DNA from: Corynebacterium sp. NML98-0116
GTDB taxonomy: Bacteria; Actinomycetota; Actinomycetes; Mycobacteriales; Mycobacteriaceae
Assembly: GCF_001767255.1 (NCBI RefSeq)
Contig: NZ_CP017639.1
Location: 419,406 to 483,405 of the forward strand
Reading direction: 5' to 3'
Length of the DNA stretch: 64,000 nucleotides
Both the position numbers and the translations under genes were made by a program. The notes under the pieces were generated by a model, which did no database searches, had not been told where the DNA came from, and saw only the letters and a list, made by a program, of their open reading frames with translations. Positions 17,561-25,949 of this stretch are shown here, in pieces. Positions within the stretch are counted from its first letter, which is position 1; the number at the start of each line of letters is the position of its first letter.

Positions 17561-18932
17561 ACACCAAAGCCGGGTTCGGCAGGCCGGAGCCAACGAGCCA
17601 GGTGCCTAAACCGACAGCGCTGAGAACAGCGAAGATGCCGAAGAGGATGGCGTCGGCGACTGGGCCGGTGTAATGGTAGTTCGAGGCGGTGTTGATGGAA
17701 GTGTCGTCGGGGATGTTGCAGTTCGGGGTGAAGGCTGGTGCGTTTGGGTCGAAGCGTGCATCCAGCCAGGTGATCACGTGGGCGGTCTCGAGGACGATTG
17801 GCAGGGCGTGGCCAGCACCGGCGAGGTTTGCGAATGGGGTGGTGGAGGACCCGGAGTCGAGTGGCGTGGATCGGGTGCCGGGGATAGAGACGCTGCGGTA
17901 CTCCACGGGTGAGCCGAGCGCGCAGTAGTCGCGGGCGAGTTGGACGGCTTGTGGGGCGGGGACCATGTCGTCGTCGGGGTTGGTGAGTACCAGGGTCGGG
18001 ACCTTGGTGGGGACGCGGCCGAGCTTGTTCTGGTCGAGGCGGGCTCGCAGCACGGGGTTGTCGTGGGCGAGTTCGGCCAGGTTGACGCCACGTTTCGTGT
18101 AGGCCTTGAATTCCTTGGGCGCGATTCGGACGGCGTCGAGGATGCACGCCTTGGACAGGGCGTCGAGGGTGCGAACGCCTTCCTCGTTGAGTTCGGCGTA
18201 GAGGGCTTCGCGGAAGTCGGGGTAGGTGGAGGAGTAGGAGACGGCGGCGAAACCGGCGACTGGGGTGATCAGGGTCCCGCGGGACTGTTCGAGTACGGCC
18301 AGTGGGTCGGCGGGTGGGGCGCCGACGAAGGCGGCGACCACGTTGAGTTCGGGGGCGTAGTCGGCGACGAGTTCGGCTGCCGCGCCGGATGCGCCGCCGC
18401 CTTGCGAATATCCCCAGAACGCGACTTTTTCGCCGGCGTGGGCGGCGTAGCGGGCGGCGTCGATGACGGCGTGTCCCTGGTCGACGCGGTTGAGGTACGT
18501 GTGCGTGCCTGGGGTGCCGAGGCCGACGTAGTCGGTGACGATGACGCGGTAGCCGGCGTCGACAAGCATGTGGGCCATGGGGCGCTCGTAGTCGACGCTG
18601 AAGGATGCCCCGGAGTCGGAGGACATGAGCGAGGTGTTCTTGCTGGGTGCGCAGTGGTCGGCCATGCCGCGGGTGCCGGGCGCGATGACGACGAGCCCCT
18701 TCGCGTTGTCCCTGTCGTAGAGGGTGGCGGTGACTGGCGCGCGCGTGCCGGACTCAGTGGTGGTTTCGTAGCGCACGACTTTCGGCGCGGGGCGGAAGGC
18801 GGATTTGATGGCGGAGGAGCCCACCTCCGCCACGGAGCTCAGCGGGTCGAGCGAGCTAGCGGCGGCGGAGGGGGCGAGGGAAGCGGCGAGCGCGAGGGCG
18901 CACACAGCGGAGATCACAGGACGATGCAGCAC
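17541..18932 (-). CDS. Secreted lipase (LIP / secretory lipase family), copy 1
   Basis: A 463-residue alpha/beta hydrolase. It has a Sec signal peptide (ALALAASLAPSAAAS), then ETTTESGTRAPVTATLY, the nucleophile elbow GYSQGG, and an acid near NPDDDMVPAP; the catalytic His is probably in GAGHALP. A C-terminal hydrophobic segment (ILFGIFAVLSAVGLGTWLV) could anchor it to the membrane. The family hydrolyses esters or triacylglycerols outside the cell. It is paralogous to the next gene, sharing DYVGLGTPGTHTYLNRVDQ and ELNEEGV. Its last ~11 codons and stop lie in repeat element A and differ from the paralogue, so the repeat has rewritten the C-terminus. Confidence 0.88.
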   Translation of the reverse strand: MLHRPVISAVCALALAASLAPSAAASSLDPLSSVAEVGSSAIKSAFRPAPKVVRYETTTESGTRAPVTATLYDRDNAKGLVVIAPGTRGMADHCAPSKNTSLMSSDSGASFSVDYERPMAHMLVDAGYRVIVTDYVGLGTPGTHTYLNRVDQGHAVIDAARYAAHAGEKVAFWGYSQGGGASGAAAELVADYAPELNVVAAFVGAPPADPLAVLEQSRGTLITPVAGFAAVSYSSTYPDFREALYAELNEEGVRTLDALSKACILDAVRIAPKEFKAYTKRGVNLAELAHDNPVLRARLDQNKLGRVPTKVPTLVLTNPDDDMVPAPQAVQLARDYCALGSPVEYRSVSIPGTRSTPLDSGSSTTPFANLAGAGHALPIVLETAHVITWLDARFDPNAPAFTPNCNIPDDTSINTASNYHYTGPVADAILFGIFAVLSAVGLGTWLVGSGLPNPALVWAHQIR

Positions 18933-18963
18933 GATGAAAAATACTAATCGACAACGCTTTGGT

Positions 18964-20304
18964 TTAGGCGAAAAGATGCGTCAGTCCTGTGCTGGTGAGC
19001 CAGGCGCCCATCCCAACGGCACTGAGTACGCCGAGGATGCCGAGGAAGATCGCGGCGATGGTTTCGTTGGTGTACTGCAGGATGAGGTGGTCAGACTGGG
19101 TTGGTGGGGTGTTGGGGATGGGGCAGGTGGCTGTGAAGGGGGCGGAGTTGGGGTCGAAGCGCTCGTTGAGCCAGGTGATGGCGTTAGAGGATTCGAGGTA
19201 GAGGGGCAGGGTGTGGGCGGAGCCGTCGACGTTGGCGAAGGGGGCTTCGGGGCGCACGCCTTGCATGGCAACTGCTCGGTACTCCACCGGTGCGCCCACG
19301 CTGCAGTAGTCGCGGGCGAGCTGGGTCACTTGTGGAGAAGGGACCAGGTCGTCGGCGGGGTTGGTGAGCACGAGGGTCGGCATGCTCGTGGGCACTCGGC
19401 CGAGTTTGTTCTGGTCGAGGCGCGCCCGCAGGGTCGCGTTGGCCTGGGCGAGTTCGGCGAGGCTTTCGCCGCTCTTGGTGTACTCGGTGAAGGGTTTCGG
19501 CGCGACGCGGGGTGCCTCCGCCATGCAGGCATTGGAGAGCGCCTCGAGCGTATCGACGCCTTCTTCGTTGAGTTCGGCGTAGAGGGCTTCGCGGAAGTCA
19601 GGGTAGGTGGACGCGAAGCTGACAGCGGCGAAGCCGGCGACGGCACTGATTTGTTTGCTGGTTGCTTGCTCGAGCACGGCCAGTGGGTCGGCGGGTGGGG
19701 CGCCGACGAAGGCGGCGACGACGTTGAGATCGGGGGCGTAGTCAGTGACGAGTTCGGCTGCTGCTGCGGAGGCGCCACCGCCTTGGGAGTAGCCCCAGAA
19801 CGCGATTTTTTCGTCGTCGTGGGCGGCGTAGCGGGCGGCGTCGATGACGGCGTGGCCTTGGTCGACGCGGTTGAGGTAGGTGTGCGTGCCTGGGGTGCCA
19901 AGCCCGACGTAGTCGGTGACGATGACGCGGTAGCCGGCGTCGACAAGCTTGCGCACGATGCCGCGTTCGTAGTCAATATTGACTGATTTTTGGTGGGCCG
20001 TGCGCAGAATAGCGGGGCTGTTGCTGGGGGCGCAGTGGTCGCCGAGGCCGCGGGTGCCGGGGGCGAAGGCGACGAGCCCTTTGGCGTCGGGGGTGTCGTA
20101 GAGGGTGGCGGTGACTGGGGCACGGGAGCCGTCCTCGGTGGTGGTTTCGTAGCGGACGAGCTGTGGCTTCACACGTTGCGTGAAGCGCTGGGAGGTGGCG
20201 CTCTCGGAGGAGAGTGGGGTGGCGTCAACGATGGGCGCTGTCGAGGCGCCGAGGGCCATAGCGCAGGCTATGGTCAGGGAAATTTTTGACCAATGATGTT
20301 TCAT
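18964..20304 (-). CDS. Secreted lipase (LIP / secretory lipase family), copy 2
   Basis: A 446-residue paralogue of the gene downstream of it, 31 bp away on the same strand. The start at 20304 is chosen because it gives a normal signal peptide (ISLTIACAMALGASTAPIVDA); an earlier in-frame ATG adds seven residues. It has the same GYSQGG elbow, DYVGLGTPG block, NPADDLVPSP acid region and C-terminal hydrophobic helix (AAIFLGILGVLSAVGMGAWL). Tandem arrangement and high identity indicate a local duplication. The two diverge most at the N-terminus and between about residues 110 and 130. The substrate is unknown; such enzymes often act on host or environmental lipids. Confidence 0.88.
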   Translation of the reverse strand: MKHHWSKISLTIACAMALGASTAPIVDATPLSSESATSQRFTQRVKPQLVRYETTTEDGSRAPVTATLYDTPDAKGLVAFAPGTRGLGDHCAPSNSPAILRTAHQKSVNIDYERGIVRKLVDAGYRVIVTDYVGLGTPGTHTYLNRVDQGHAVIDAARYAAHDDEKIAFWGYSQGGGASAAAAELVTDYAPDLNVVAAFVGAPPADPLAVLEQATSKQISAVAGFAAVSFASTYPDFREALYAELNEEGVDTLEALSNACMAEAPRVAPKPFTEYTKSGESLAELAQANATLRARLDQNKLGRVPTSMPTLVLTNPADDLVPSPQVTQLARDYCSVGAPVEYRAVAMQGVRPEAPFANVDGSAHTLPLYLESSNAITWLNERFDPNSAPFTATCPIPNTPPTQSDHLILQYTNETIAAIFLGILGVLSAVGMGAWLTSTGLTHLFA

Positions 20305-20317
20305 GGTCGGGAGTTTA

Positions 20318-20347
20318 ACGTACAAATGTCTGTGACGTACAATTGTC
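20318..20347. promoter_or_regulatory. Tandem 13-bp repeats upstream of lipase copy 2
   Basis: ACGTACAAATGTC (20318-20330) and ACGTACAATTGTC (20335-20347) differ at one base and are 17 bp apart. They lie just before the lipase start and end in the zupT stop codon. They may be a regulator binding site; no known motif was recognised. Confidence 0.35.
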
Positions 20348-21113
20348 AGGGCAGCAGCATGAGGCTCACGGCCATGATCGCCATGCCGCCCATGACGCCG
20401 TAGACGCTGTAGTGGTGGTGTCCGGTGGCGATCGCGTTCGGCAGCAGCTTGTCGAAGCTGATGAACACCATGATTCCGGCGATCACCGCGAAGGAGTAGC
20501 CCATCGTGGTCGGCCCCATAAAGGGCGCGAGGATGAGGTACCCGACGAGCGCTCCGAGCGGTTCAGCAAGCCCTGAGAGGGTGGCCCACCCGGCGGCCCA
20601 CCAACGTCGGCCGGTGGCTTCGCGTAGCGGGACTGCCACGGCGACGCCTTCTGGGATGTTGTGCAGCGCGATCGCGACGGCGATCGGGATGGCCAGGTAC
20701 GGGTCGGCGAGCGCGGACATGAAGGTGGCGAAGCCCTCGGGGAAGTTGTGCAGGGCGATTGCCACGCCGGTGATCACGCCGGCGCGCCGCATCGCTTGGG
20801 CGCGTTTGTCCTCGTCGCCCTGGATGCTTTCGTGCGGGTTGATGTCGTGCGGCACCAGCTTGTCGATCACCGCGATCAGCGCCACCCCGCCGAAGAACCC
20901 GAGGATCGCGCGGCCCTGGTCGAGGGCGTCAATGCCCGCGGGGAGCAGCTCCGCGAGTGAGATGTAGACCATCACTCCAGCGGAGAACCCGAGGCTGCCG
21001 GCGAGGAACCTGTCGCCAATGGTGGACTTGAGCGCCACGACCACCCCGCCGATGCCGGTGGAGATGCCGGCCAACAGGGTCATCGCGAATGCGATCAAAA
21101 CGCTCGAAGTCAT
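20346..21113 (-). CDS. zupT: ZIP family metal transporter (ZupT-like)
   Basis: A 255-residue membrane protein with about eight hydrophobic segments. Two paired metal-site motifs, HNFPEG and HNIPEG, are diagnostic of ZupT-type ZIP transporters. They import Zn2+ and other divalent metals across the plasma membrane. A short histidine patch (GHHHYS) lies near the C-terminus, and the TM3-4 loop is charged (QGDEDKR). Start ATG at 21113. It ends within the promoter region of lipase copy 2. No Zur-like box was seen in front of it. Confidence 0.9.
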   Translation of the reverse strand: MTSSVLIAFAMTLLAGISTGIGGVVVALKSTIGDRFLAGSLGFSAGVMVYISLAELLPAGIDALDQGRAILGFFGGVALIAVIDKLVPHDINPHESIQGDEDKRAQAMRRAGVITGVAIALHNFPEGFATFMSALADPYLAIPIAVAIALHNIPEGVAVAVPLREATGRRWWAAGWATLSGLAEPLGALVGYLILAPFMGPTTMGYSFAVIAGIMVFISFDKLLPNAIATGHHHYSVYGVMGGMAIMAVSLMLLP

Positions 21114-21129
21114 GCGGACAGTCTATGTG

Positions 21130-21135
21130 TAGTCT
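21130..21135 (+). promoter_or_regulatory. -10 box (TAGTCT) for the DUF4236 gene
   Basis: TAGTCT ends 6 nt before the ATG at 21142, which predicts a leaderless mRNA. Confidence 0.45.
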
Positions 21136-21141
21136 GAGCGC

Positions 21142-21312
21142 ATGGGAATTTATTATCGCAAGAAGCACAAGGTGAGTAAGAACTCGTGGCTGAACTTCTC
21201 CAAGTCTGGTGCTTCGGCTTCCACGAAGGTCGGCCCTGTCACGTTCAACTCGCGCGGTGGCGTGTGGGTGAAGCTGCCCGGTGGGTTCAATTACCGCGGT
21301 AGGTGGAAGTAG
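21142..21312 (+). CDS. DUF4236 family small protein
   Basis: A 56-residue basic protein beginning MGIYYRKKHKVSKNSWLNFS, with KSGASASTKVGPVTFNSRGG and a closing GGFNYRGRWK. The FS-KSG-S-S pattern followed by G-x-V-x-F-x-x-RG is that of DUF4236, a short beta-rich domain of unknown function. It sits between the divergent zupT gene and the convergent mutY gene. Its last 22 nt overlap the end of mutY on the opposite strand. A -10 box lies directly upstream. Confidence 0.75.
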   Translation: MGIYYRKKHKVSKNSWLNFSKSGASASTKVGPVTFNSRGGVWVKLPGGFNYRGRWK

Positions 21313-22193
21313 CCGGCGTCGTCTTGGACGGCGAGGCCGTCCTCAAGCAGTGAAAATAGCGCGCGGGAGCGTTGCGCTGCATCGGGCCACACCACGTCGA
21401 TGTCGCGTTGCGGCACGGGTGCCGACGCCCCTCGCAACACCTGCATGATCTTGCCGCGCACCTGCCGGTCGGTGCCGGCGAAGCGCTGCGTCTTCTTCTT
21501 GCGCTGCTCCTCCGGGTTCGGCTCCGGCTTGCCCGCTGCCACCCACGCGCAGCGGCTGACCGGGCACGCCCCGCAGTCCGGGTTTGTGGCGGTGCACACG
21601 AGGGCACCGAGCTCCATCAAGCCGACCGAAAAGGTTGGGCCGTCCCACTCCGAACCGTCGTCGGGCAGCAGCGCCGCCACCTCCTGGAGCTCCGCCTTGC
21701 GCGGGTGCGCGACGGGCCTACCACGCTCGGCGCGCGCGACCACCCGGCGCACGTTCGTGTCCACCACCGGCACGTTTTCCCCATAGGCAAAGCAGGCCAC
21801 TGCGCGGGCCGTGTAATCGCCGATGCCGGGCAGTGCCAGCAGCTCCTCCACGCTGCGGGGGACGTGGCCGTCATGAAGCTCAGTGATCACTCGCGCGCAC
21901 TCCAGCAGACGCAGCGCGCGACGCGGGTAGCCGAGGCTGCCCCAGGCGCGCAGCACCTCGCCGGCGCCAGCAGCCGCGAAGGCCTCCGGGGTGGGCCAGC
22001 GGCGCATCCATTCCTCCCAGATGGGGGCGACGCGCGCCACCTGCGTCTGGTGGCTCATCACCTCGCTGAGTAGCACGCCCCACGCGCTTGTGCCTGGTGC
22101 GCGCCACGGAAGCTCACGCGCGTTGGCGCGGTACCACGGGTTAATCTCGGCGGGTTGGAGGTTTGTTCGAATTTTGGCCACATCCTCAGTCAT
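21291..22193 (-). CDS. mutY: A/G-specific adenine glycosylase MutY
   Basis: The start at 22193 (MTEDVAKIRTNL) is chosen; the open frame upstream is antisense to the carbonic anhydrase gene. The 300-residue enzyme removes adenine opposite 8-oxoguanine. It has SEVMSHQTQV (catalytic Glu), the helix-hairpin-helix LPGIGDYTARAV, VDTNVRRV (catalytic Asp) and a C-terminal iron-sulphur cysteine set C-X6-C-X2-C-X4-C. The last spacing is one residue shorter than in E. coli. The C-terminal 8-oxoG-recognition domain is short. It is divergent from the carbonic anhydrase gene, with only 19 bp between start codons. Confidence 0.93.
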   Translation of the reverse strand: MTEDVAKIRTNLQPAEINPWYRANARELPWRAPGTSAWGVLLSEVMSHQTQVARVAPIWEEWMRRWPTPEAFAAAGAGEVLRAWGSLGYPRRALRLLECARVITELHDGHVPRSVEELLALPGIGDYTARAVACFAYGENVPVVDTNVRRVVARAERGRPVAHPRKAELQEVAALLPDDGSEWDGPTFSVGLMELGALVCTATNPDCGACPVSRCAWVAAGKPEPNPEEQRKKKTQRFAGTDRQVRGKIMQVLRGASAPVPQRDIDVVWPDAAQRSRALFSLLEDGLAVQDDAGYFHLPR

Positions 22194-22212
22194 CTCTGCC
22201 AAAATATAGCCT

Positions 22213-22821
22213 ATGAGTACAGAAAAGACGCCTCGTGAGGTGTGGGAACTCCTCAAGGCAGGAAATGAACGATTCGTTGCAAGCCAGGAGACGCACCCGC
22301 ACCGCGACCCCACATGGCGCGAACAGCTCCGAGACGGCCAGAACCCCATCGCCGCCGTCGTCGCCTGCTCGGATTCGCGTGTCCCAGTTGAGCTGCTTTT
22401 CGACGTCGGCTTCGGCGACATCTTCGTCATCCGCACAGCGGGCGGTTGCGTCGACGCCGCGGTGTCCGCCTCCGTCGAGTACGCGGTGGAAGGGCTGAAT
22501 GTGCCGCTGGTGATGTTCCTGTCGCACGAGTCCTGCGGCGCGGTCGGTACGGCGCTCAACGCGGTGGAGACCGAGGAAGTCCCGGACGGGTTGGTGCGCG
22601 TGTTCGTGGAGAAGATCGTGCCGTCGGTGCTTCAGTCGCCCACGCGTGACCCGAAGGATGTTGAGGTCACCCACGCGAACTTGAGTGCGCAGCACCTCAT
22701 TGAGCGCGTGCCGGTGCTCGCGGAGCGTTTGGCGAACGGCACTGTCGGCGTGGTTGCGGCACGCTACCAACTTGCCGATGGCCAGGTTCACCCGACCATG
22801 GAAAACTTCGGTATAGAGTAA
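22213..22821 (+). CDS. can: Beta-class carbonic anhydrase
   Basis: A 202-residue enzyme that interconverts CO2 and bicarbonate. Zinc ligands are visible as ACSDSR (Cys, with the Asp/Arg dyad) and SHESCGA (His and Cys). The usual G before the His is replaced by S. GFGDIFVIRTAGG is the typical core strand. Length is normal. The ATG follows TATAGCCT with no Shine-Dalgarno sequence. In M. tuberculosis the equivalent gene is also next to mutY. Confidence 0.95.
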   Translation: MSTEKTPREVWELLKAGNERFVASQETHPHRDPTWREQLRDGQNPIAAVVACSDSRVPVELLFDVGFGDIFVIRTAGGCVDAAVSASVEYAVEGLNVPLVMFLSHESCGAVGTALNAVETEEVPDGLVRVFVEKIVPSVLQSPTRDPKDVEVTHANLSAQHLIERVPVLAERLANGTVGVVAARYQLADGQVHPTMENFGIE

Positions 22822-22826
22822 GGGGC

Positions 22827-23519
22827 ATGACTAACCAGCATCCGCTTCCTCCCGAGATCTACCGGCGCCGCCGCGTTGCGGCGCTCGTTGCGTTGTTGGT
22901 GCTCGTGGTGTTCCTGGTGTGGGGGTTGAGCGCTATGGCGCGCTCAGGCGGCGGCGACGCCGACGTATCGACGTCCACTTCGCCCACCACCACGCCTGTC
23001 ACGGAGCCGACGGTGCCGGAACCGGGTGCCGCGACGCCGAGTGAGTCCGAAACTGCAAAGGAAAGCGTATCCGGTGAGCCGACCGAGCCGACCTCGTCAG
23101 CAGAGCACACGCAGGCTGCGCCTTCGGGCACCTGTGAGCTGAAGGATTTGCGTGTGGTGGCGTCGACAAACCAGCCGTCGTACGCGGTGGGGGAGCAGCC
23201 GGTGTTCTACATGGAAGTGCAGAACCCGACGGACGCGGACTGCGTCATCGACCTGGACACCAACATCATGCGTTTTGAGGTCTACGACATGGCTACCAAC
23301 AACCGCGTGTGGTCCGACGTCGACTGCTTTGACCCTGTCTTTGCTGGTCAGGAGACGTTCCCGCGTGACTCGAAGCGTGGCTTTGAAGCCCGCTGGTCGG
23401 GTACCAGCTCGCAGCCGAACGTGTGCACCGACCGCCAGCCAGTACCAGCTGGGTCGTACTACCTGCACACCGTGATCGGCGACAACGCCTCCGACGCAGT
23501 CCCGTTCAACCTGACTTAG
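22827..23519 (+). CDS. Membrane-anchored extracytoplasmic protein, Ser/Thr/Pro-rich linker
   Basis: A 230-residue protein starting 5 nt after the carbonic anhydrase stop. It has a basic N-terminus (YRRRRVAAL), one signal-anchor helix (about 18-38) and a ~60-residue Ser/Thr/Pro/Glu-rich stretch of the kind that is often O-mannosylated. A C-terminal beta-sandwich-like domain follows (about 100-230) with four cysteines. It stands where M. tuberculosis has the conserved membrane protein Rv3587c. No enzymatic motif is seen; the outer domain may bind a wall component. Its stop overlaps the end of disA on the other strand by 4 nt. Confidence 0.7.
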   Translation: MTNQHPLPPEIYRRRRVAALVALLVLVVFLVWGLSAMARSGGGDADVSTSTSPTTTPVTEPTVPEPGAATPSESETAKESVSGEPTEPTSSAEHTQAAPSGTCELKDLRVVASTNQPSYAVGEQPVFYMEVQNPTDADCVIDLDTNIMRFEVYDMATNNRVWSDVDCFDPVFAGQETFPRDSKRGFEARWSGTSSQPNVCTDRQPVPAGSYYLHTVIGDNASDAVPFNLT

Positions 23520-24562
23520 CTGAGGCGGCGCAACCCCTCGTAGATGTGGCGCGCCCACAGGCTGGTCACGTGGTCTGCGGAGCTCAAGTCTTCCGGCTGC
23601 GCCTCCAAAATGGCGGGCAGCGTGCCGAAGACGGCCACGATCTGATCCATCAAGAACTTCTGCACGCGAGGCACGCGCGCAAGCGCCCGGTAGCCACGTG
23701 GGATCAGCGCTTGCACGAGGTTCTCCTCGTTCGCGGGCAGCCCCAGCTGGCGCGCCAACGTGGTCGTGTTCAGCAGCTCCGAATCCGGCAGGGTGTCCAA
23801 GGCATCGAGGGCCTGGTGGACCTGCTCGTCCGTGGGCACGGTGGTCGTCGCGATGTAGTCGCGCACCAGCATCTCAACGTCGTGGGCGTTGTTGCCCTCC
23901 AGCTCGGAAAGCTGCAGGCTGAGCTGGCGGGCGTCGACACCCAACTCCACAATGCTCAGCTCCAGATCGGTGACGGCGCGCTCGAGCATCAGCTGGCGCT
24001 GCAGCACGTTGAGCACGTCGGCGACGGTGGCATAGTTGTTCATCTCTGCCACGAACAGGCGGTGGTTCGACATGTCGAGGCGCTGGCGATAGCGCTCCAC
24101 CGTGGACAGTGCCTGGTTCGCCCGGCCCATCAGGACCGCCGGCTCCTCCAAGCGGTGGCGACGCCCACCCGCGTACACCGTCACCGTATTCATCGACGCC
24201 GACACCGAGATGACCGGCCTGCCGGTCTGCAGCGCGGTGCGTTCCGCGGAGCGGTGGCGGGTGCCGGACTCACTGGTGGGGAAGTGCGGGCTGGGCACGA
24301 GCTGCACGTTGGCGTGGGTGATGCGGGAGCCGTCGGCGGATAAAACGACGGCGCCGTCCATCTTGCACAGCTCGCGCAGCAGCGGTGGCTGGAAGGCGAC
24401 GTCGAAGGCGATGCCGCCGTCGCAAATCTCGACGACCTCCGGCCCGTCGCCGAGGACGATGAGGCCACCGGTGTGGCCACGTTGGATTCGCTCGAGGCCG
24501 TCGCGAAGTGCGGTGCCGGGGGCGAGGCGCTCGAGGGCGGCGCGCATCGTGTCATCACTCAT
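23516..24562 (-). CDS. disA: Diadenylate cyclase DisA
   Basis: The start at 24562 (MSDDTMRAAL) overlaps the radA stop by 8 nt; earlier in-frame codons lie deep in radA. The 348-residue protein makes cyclic di-AMP from two ATP. The DAC domain has MDGAVVLSADG and SGTRHRSAER, the DGA and RHR signature. A helical spine (about 150-290) and a C-terminal helix-hairpin-helix DNA-binding region (LIPRGYRALARVPRV) follow. DisA scans DNA and slows c-di-AMP synthesis at branched DNA. The pairing with radA is conserved widely and indicates a DNA-repair link. Confidence 0.95.
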   Translation of the reverse strand: MSDDTMRAALERLAPGTALRDGLERIQRGHTGGLIVLGDGPEVVEICDGGIAFDVAFQPPLLRELCKMDGAVVLSADGSRITHANVQLVPSPHFPTSESGTRHRSAERTALQTGRPVISVSASMNTVTVYAGGRRHRLEEPAVLMGRANQALSTVERYRQRLDMSNHRLFVAEMNNYATVADVLNVLQRQLMLERAVTDLELSIVELGVDARQLSLQLSELEGNNAHDVEMLVRDYIATTTVPTDEQVHQALDALDTLPDSELLNTTTLARQLGLPANEENLVQALIPRGYRALARVPRVQKFLMDQIVAVFGTLPAILEAQPEDLSSADHVTSLWARHIYEGLRRLS

Positions 24563-25943
24563 GCTGTGCAAGTGTAGCGATAGCCTGGCCAACCGTGGCC
24601 ACCTGCTCAATTCGCAGTCCCGGGACCTGCAGTGACTCGCCCGCGGGCACGATTGCGTGCTCGTATCCCAGGCGTGCTGCCTCTTGCAGGCGACGGCCCA
24701 GGTTTGGCACCCGCCGGATCTCGCCGGCCAAGCCGACCTCCCCGATCACCACCGTCTTTGGTGGCAGCGGTGTCTCGTGCAGGCTCGACCAGGTCGCCAG
24801 CGCCACCGCTAGGTCGGTCGCGGTCTCCGTGATGCGCACCCCACCCACGGTTGCCACGTAGGCGTCCTTGTCGTTCGTGCGCTGCCCGCAGCGCGCCTGC
24901 AGGACCGCCAGCACCATCGGCACGCGGTTGCCGTCCAGGCCCGTGACCACGCGCCGGGGCGACTTGTTCACCGGGTCCACGGTGAGCGCCTGCACCTCCG
25001 CGAGCATTGGGCGCACCCCGTCCATCGCCACGGTCACCGCGGAACCATCCGGGGTGCGGCCGCGGTGGGAGAGGAACAGCCCGGACGGGTCCGGTACTTC
25101 GCGGATCCCCTCGGCGGTCTGCTCGAAGCAGCCCACCTCATCGGTCGCGCCAAATCGGTTCTTGATGCCGCGCAGCATACGCAGGCTTGATTGCCGGTCG
25201 CCCTCGAAGTTCAGCACCACGTCCACCAGGTGCTCGAGCACTCGCGGGCCCGCGACGTTGCCGTCCTTGGTCACGTGCCCTACCAGCAGAATCGGCAGGT
25301 GAGTGGTCTTCGCCAGCGTGGTCAGCGCGGCCGTGACCGCGCGGGACTGCGCCACGCCGCCCGGCACGCCCTCCACACCGGGAGCGTGCATCGTCTGTAC
25401 CGAGTCCACGATGAGCAGCGAGGGCTTGATCTGCTCCACGTGACCAAACACGATGTCCAGGTTGGACTCGGCCGCCAGGTAGAGGCGCTCCCGCAGTGCG
25501 CCGGTGCGTTCGGCGCGCCCGCGGACCTGCCCCGCCGACTCCTCGGCGGTGACGTAGAGCGCCTTGCGCCCATCGATCGCCGCCCAGCGCGAGGCCACCT
25601 CAAGCAGCAGCGTCGACTTGCCGACGCCCGGCTCGCCCGCCATGAGCACCACCGACCCAGGCACCACGCCGTTGCCCAACACCCGGTCAAGCTCGCCGAT
25701 GCCGGAGCGCACCGTCTTGGTCGCGGCGGCGTCGATAGTTGTGATTGGGCGCGCAGGCGTTTGCGGCGTGAGTGCAGCGGCACGCGGCGCACTGGAGACC
25801 CCCGTCGCGCGGGTGGCGGTAACCACCGGCGCTGATTCTTGCAATGTCCCCCAAGAGCCGCATTCAGGGCAGCGGCCAAGCCACTTAGGAGAGGAGTATC
25901 CACACTCGGAACAGGTGTGGATCACCCGAGGCTTCTTCGCCAT
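24555..25943 (-). CDS. radA: DNA repair protein RadA
   Basis: A 462-residue RecA-like ATPase that promotes branch migration in recombination. It has the N-terminal C4 zinc finger (CSECGYSSPKWLGRCPECGSW), Walker A GEPGVGKST, Walker B LLIVDSV, the RadA-specific KNRFGATDEVG, and a C-terminal Lon-protease-like domain (about 290-450). The two end helices carry ATLAQHE. It is upstream of and overlapping disA, and 6 nt downstream of the lipoprotein gene's stop on the same strand. Confidence 0.96.
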   Translation of the reverse strand: MAKKPRVIHTCSECGYSSPKWLGRCPECGSWGTLQESAPVVTATRATGVSSAPRAAALTPQTPARPITTIDAAATKTVRSGIGELDRVLGNGVVPGSVVLMAGEPGVGKSTLLLEVASRWAAIDGRKALYVTAEESAGQVRGRAERTGALRERLYLAAESNLDIVFGHVEQIKPSLLIVDSVQTMHAPGVEGVPGGVAQSRAVTAALTTLAKTTHLPILLVGHVTKDGNVAGPRVLEHLVDVVLNFEGDRQSSLRMLRGIKNRFGATDEVGCFEQTAEGIREVPDPSGLFLSHRGRTPDGSAVTVAMDGVRPMLAEVQALTVDPVNKSPRRVVTGLDGNRVPMVLAVLQARCGQRTNDKDAYVATVGGVRITETATDLAVALATWSSLHETPLPPKTVVIGEVGLAGEIRRVPNLGRRLQEAARLGYEHAIVPAGESLQVPGLRIEQVATVGQAIATLAQHE

Positions 25944-25949
25944 AGAGCC

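Noticed and set aside
22213..22559. Long N-terminal extension of MutY up to 22559
   Set aside because: The extra residues are Ser/Thr/Arg-rich antisense to the carbonic anhydrase gene; MutY homology begins just after 22193.
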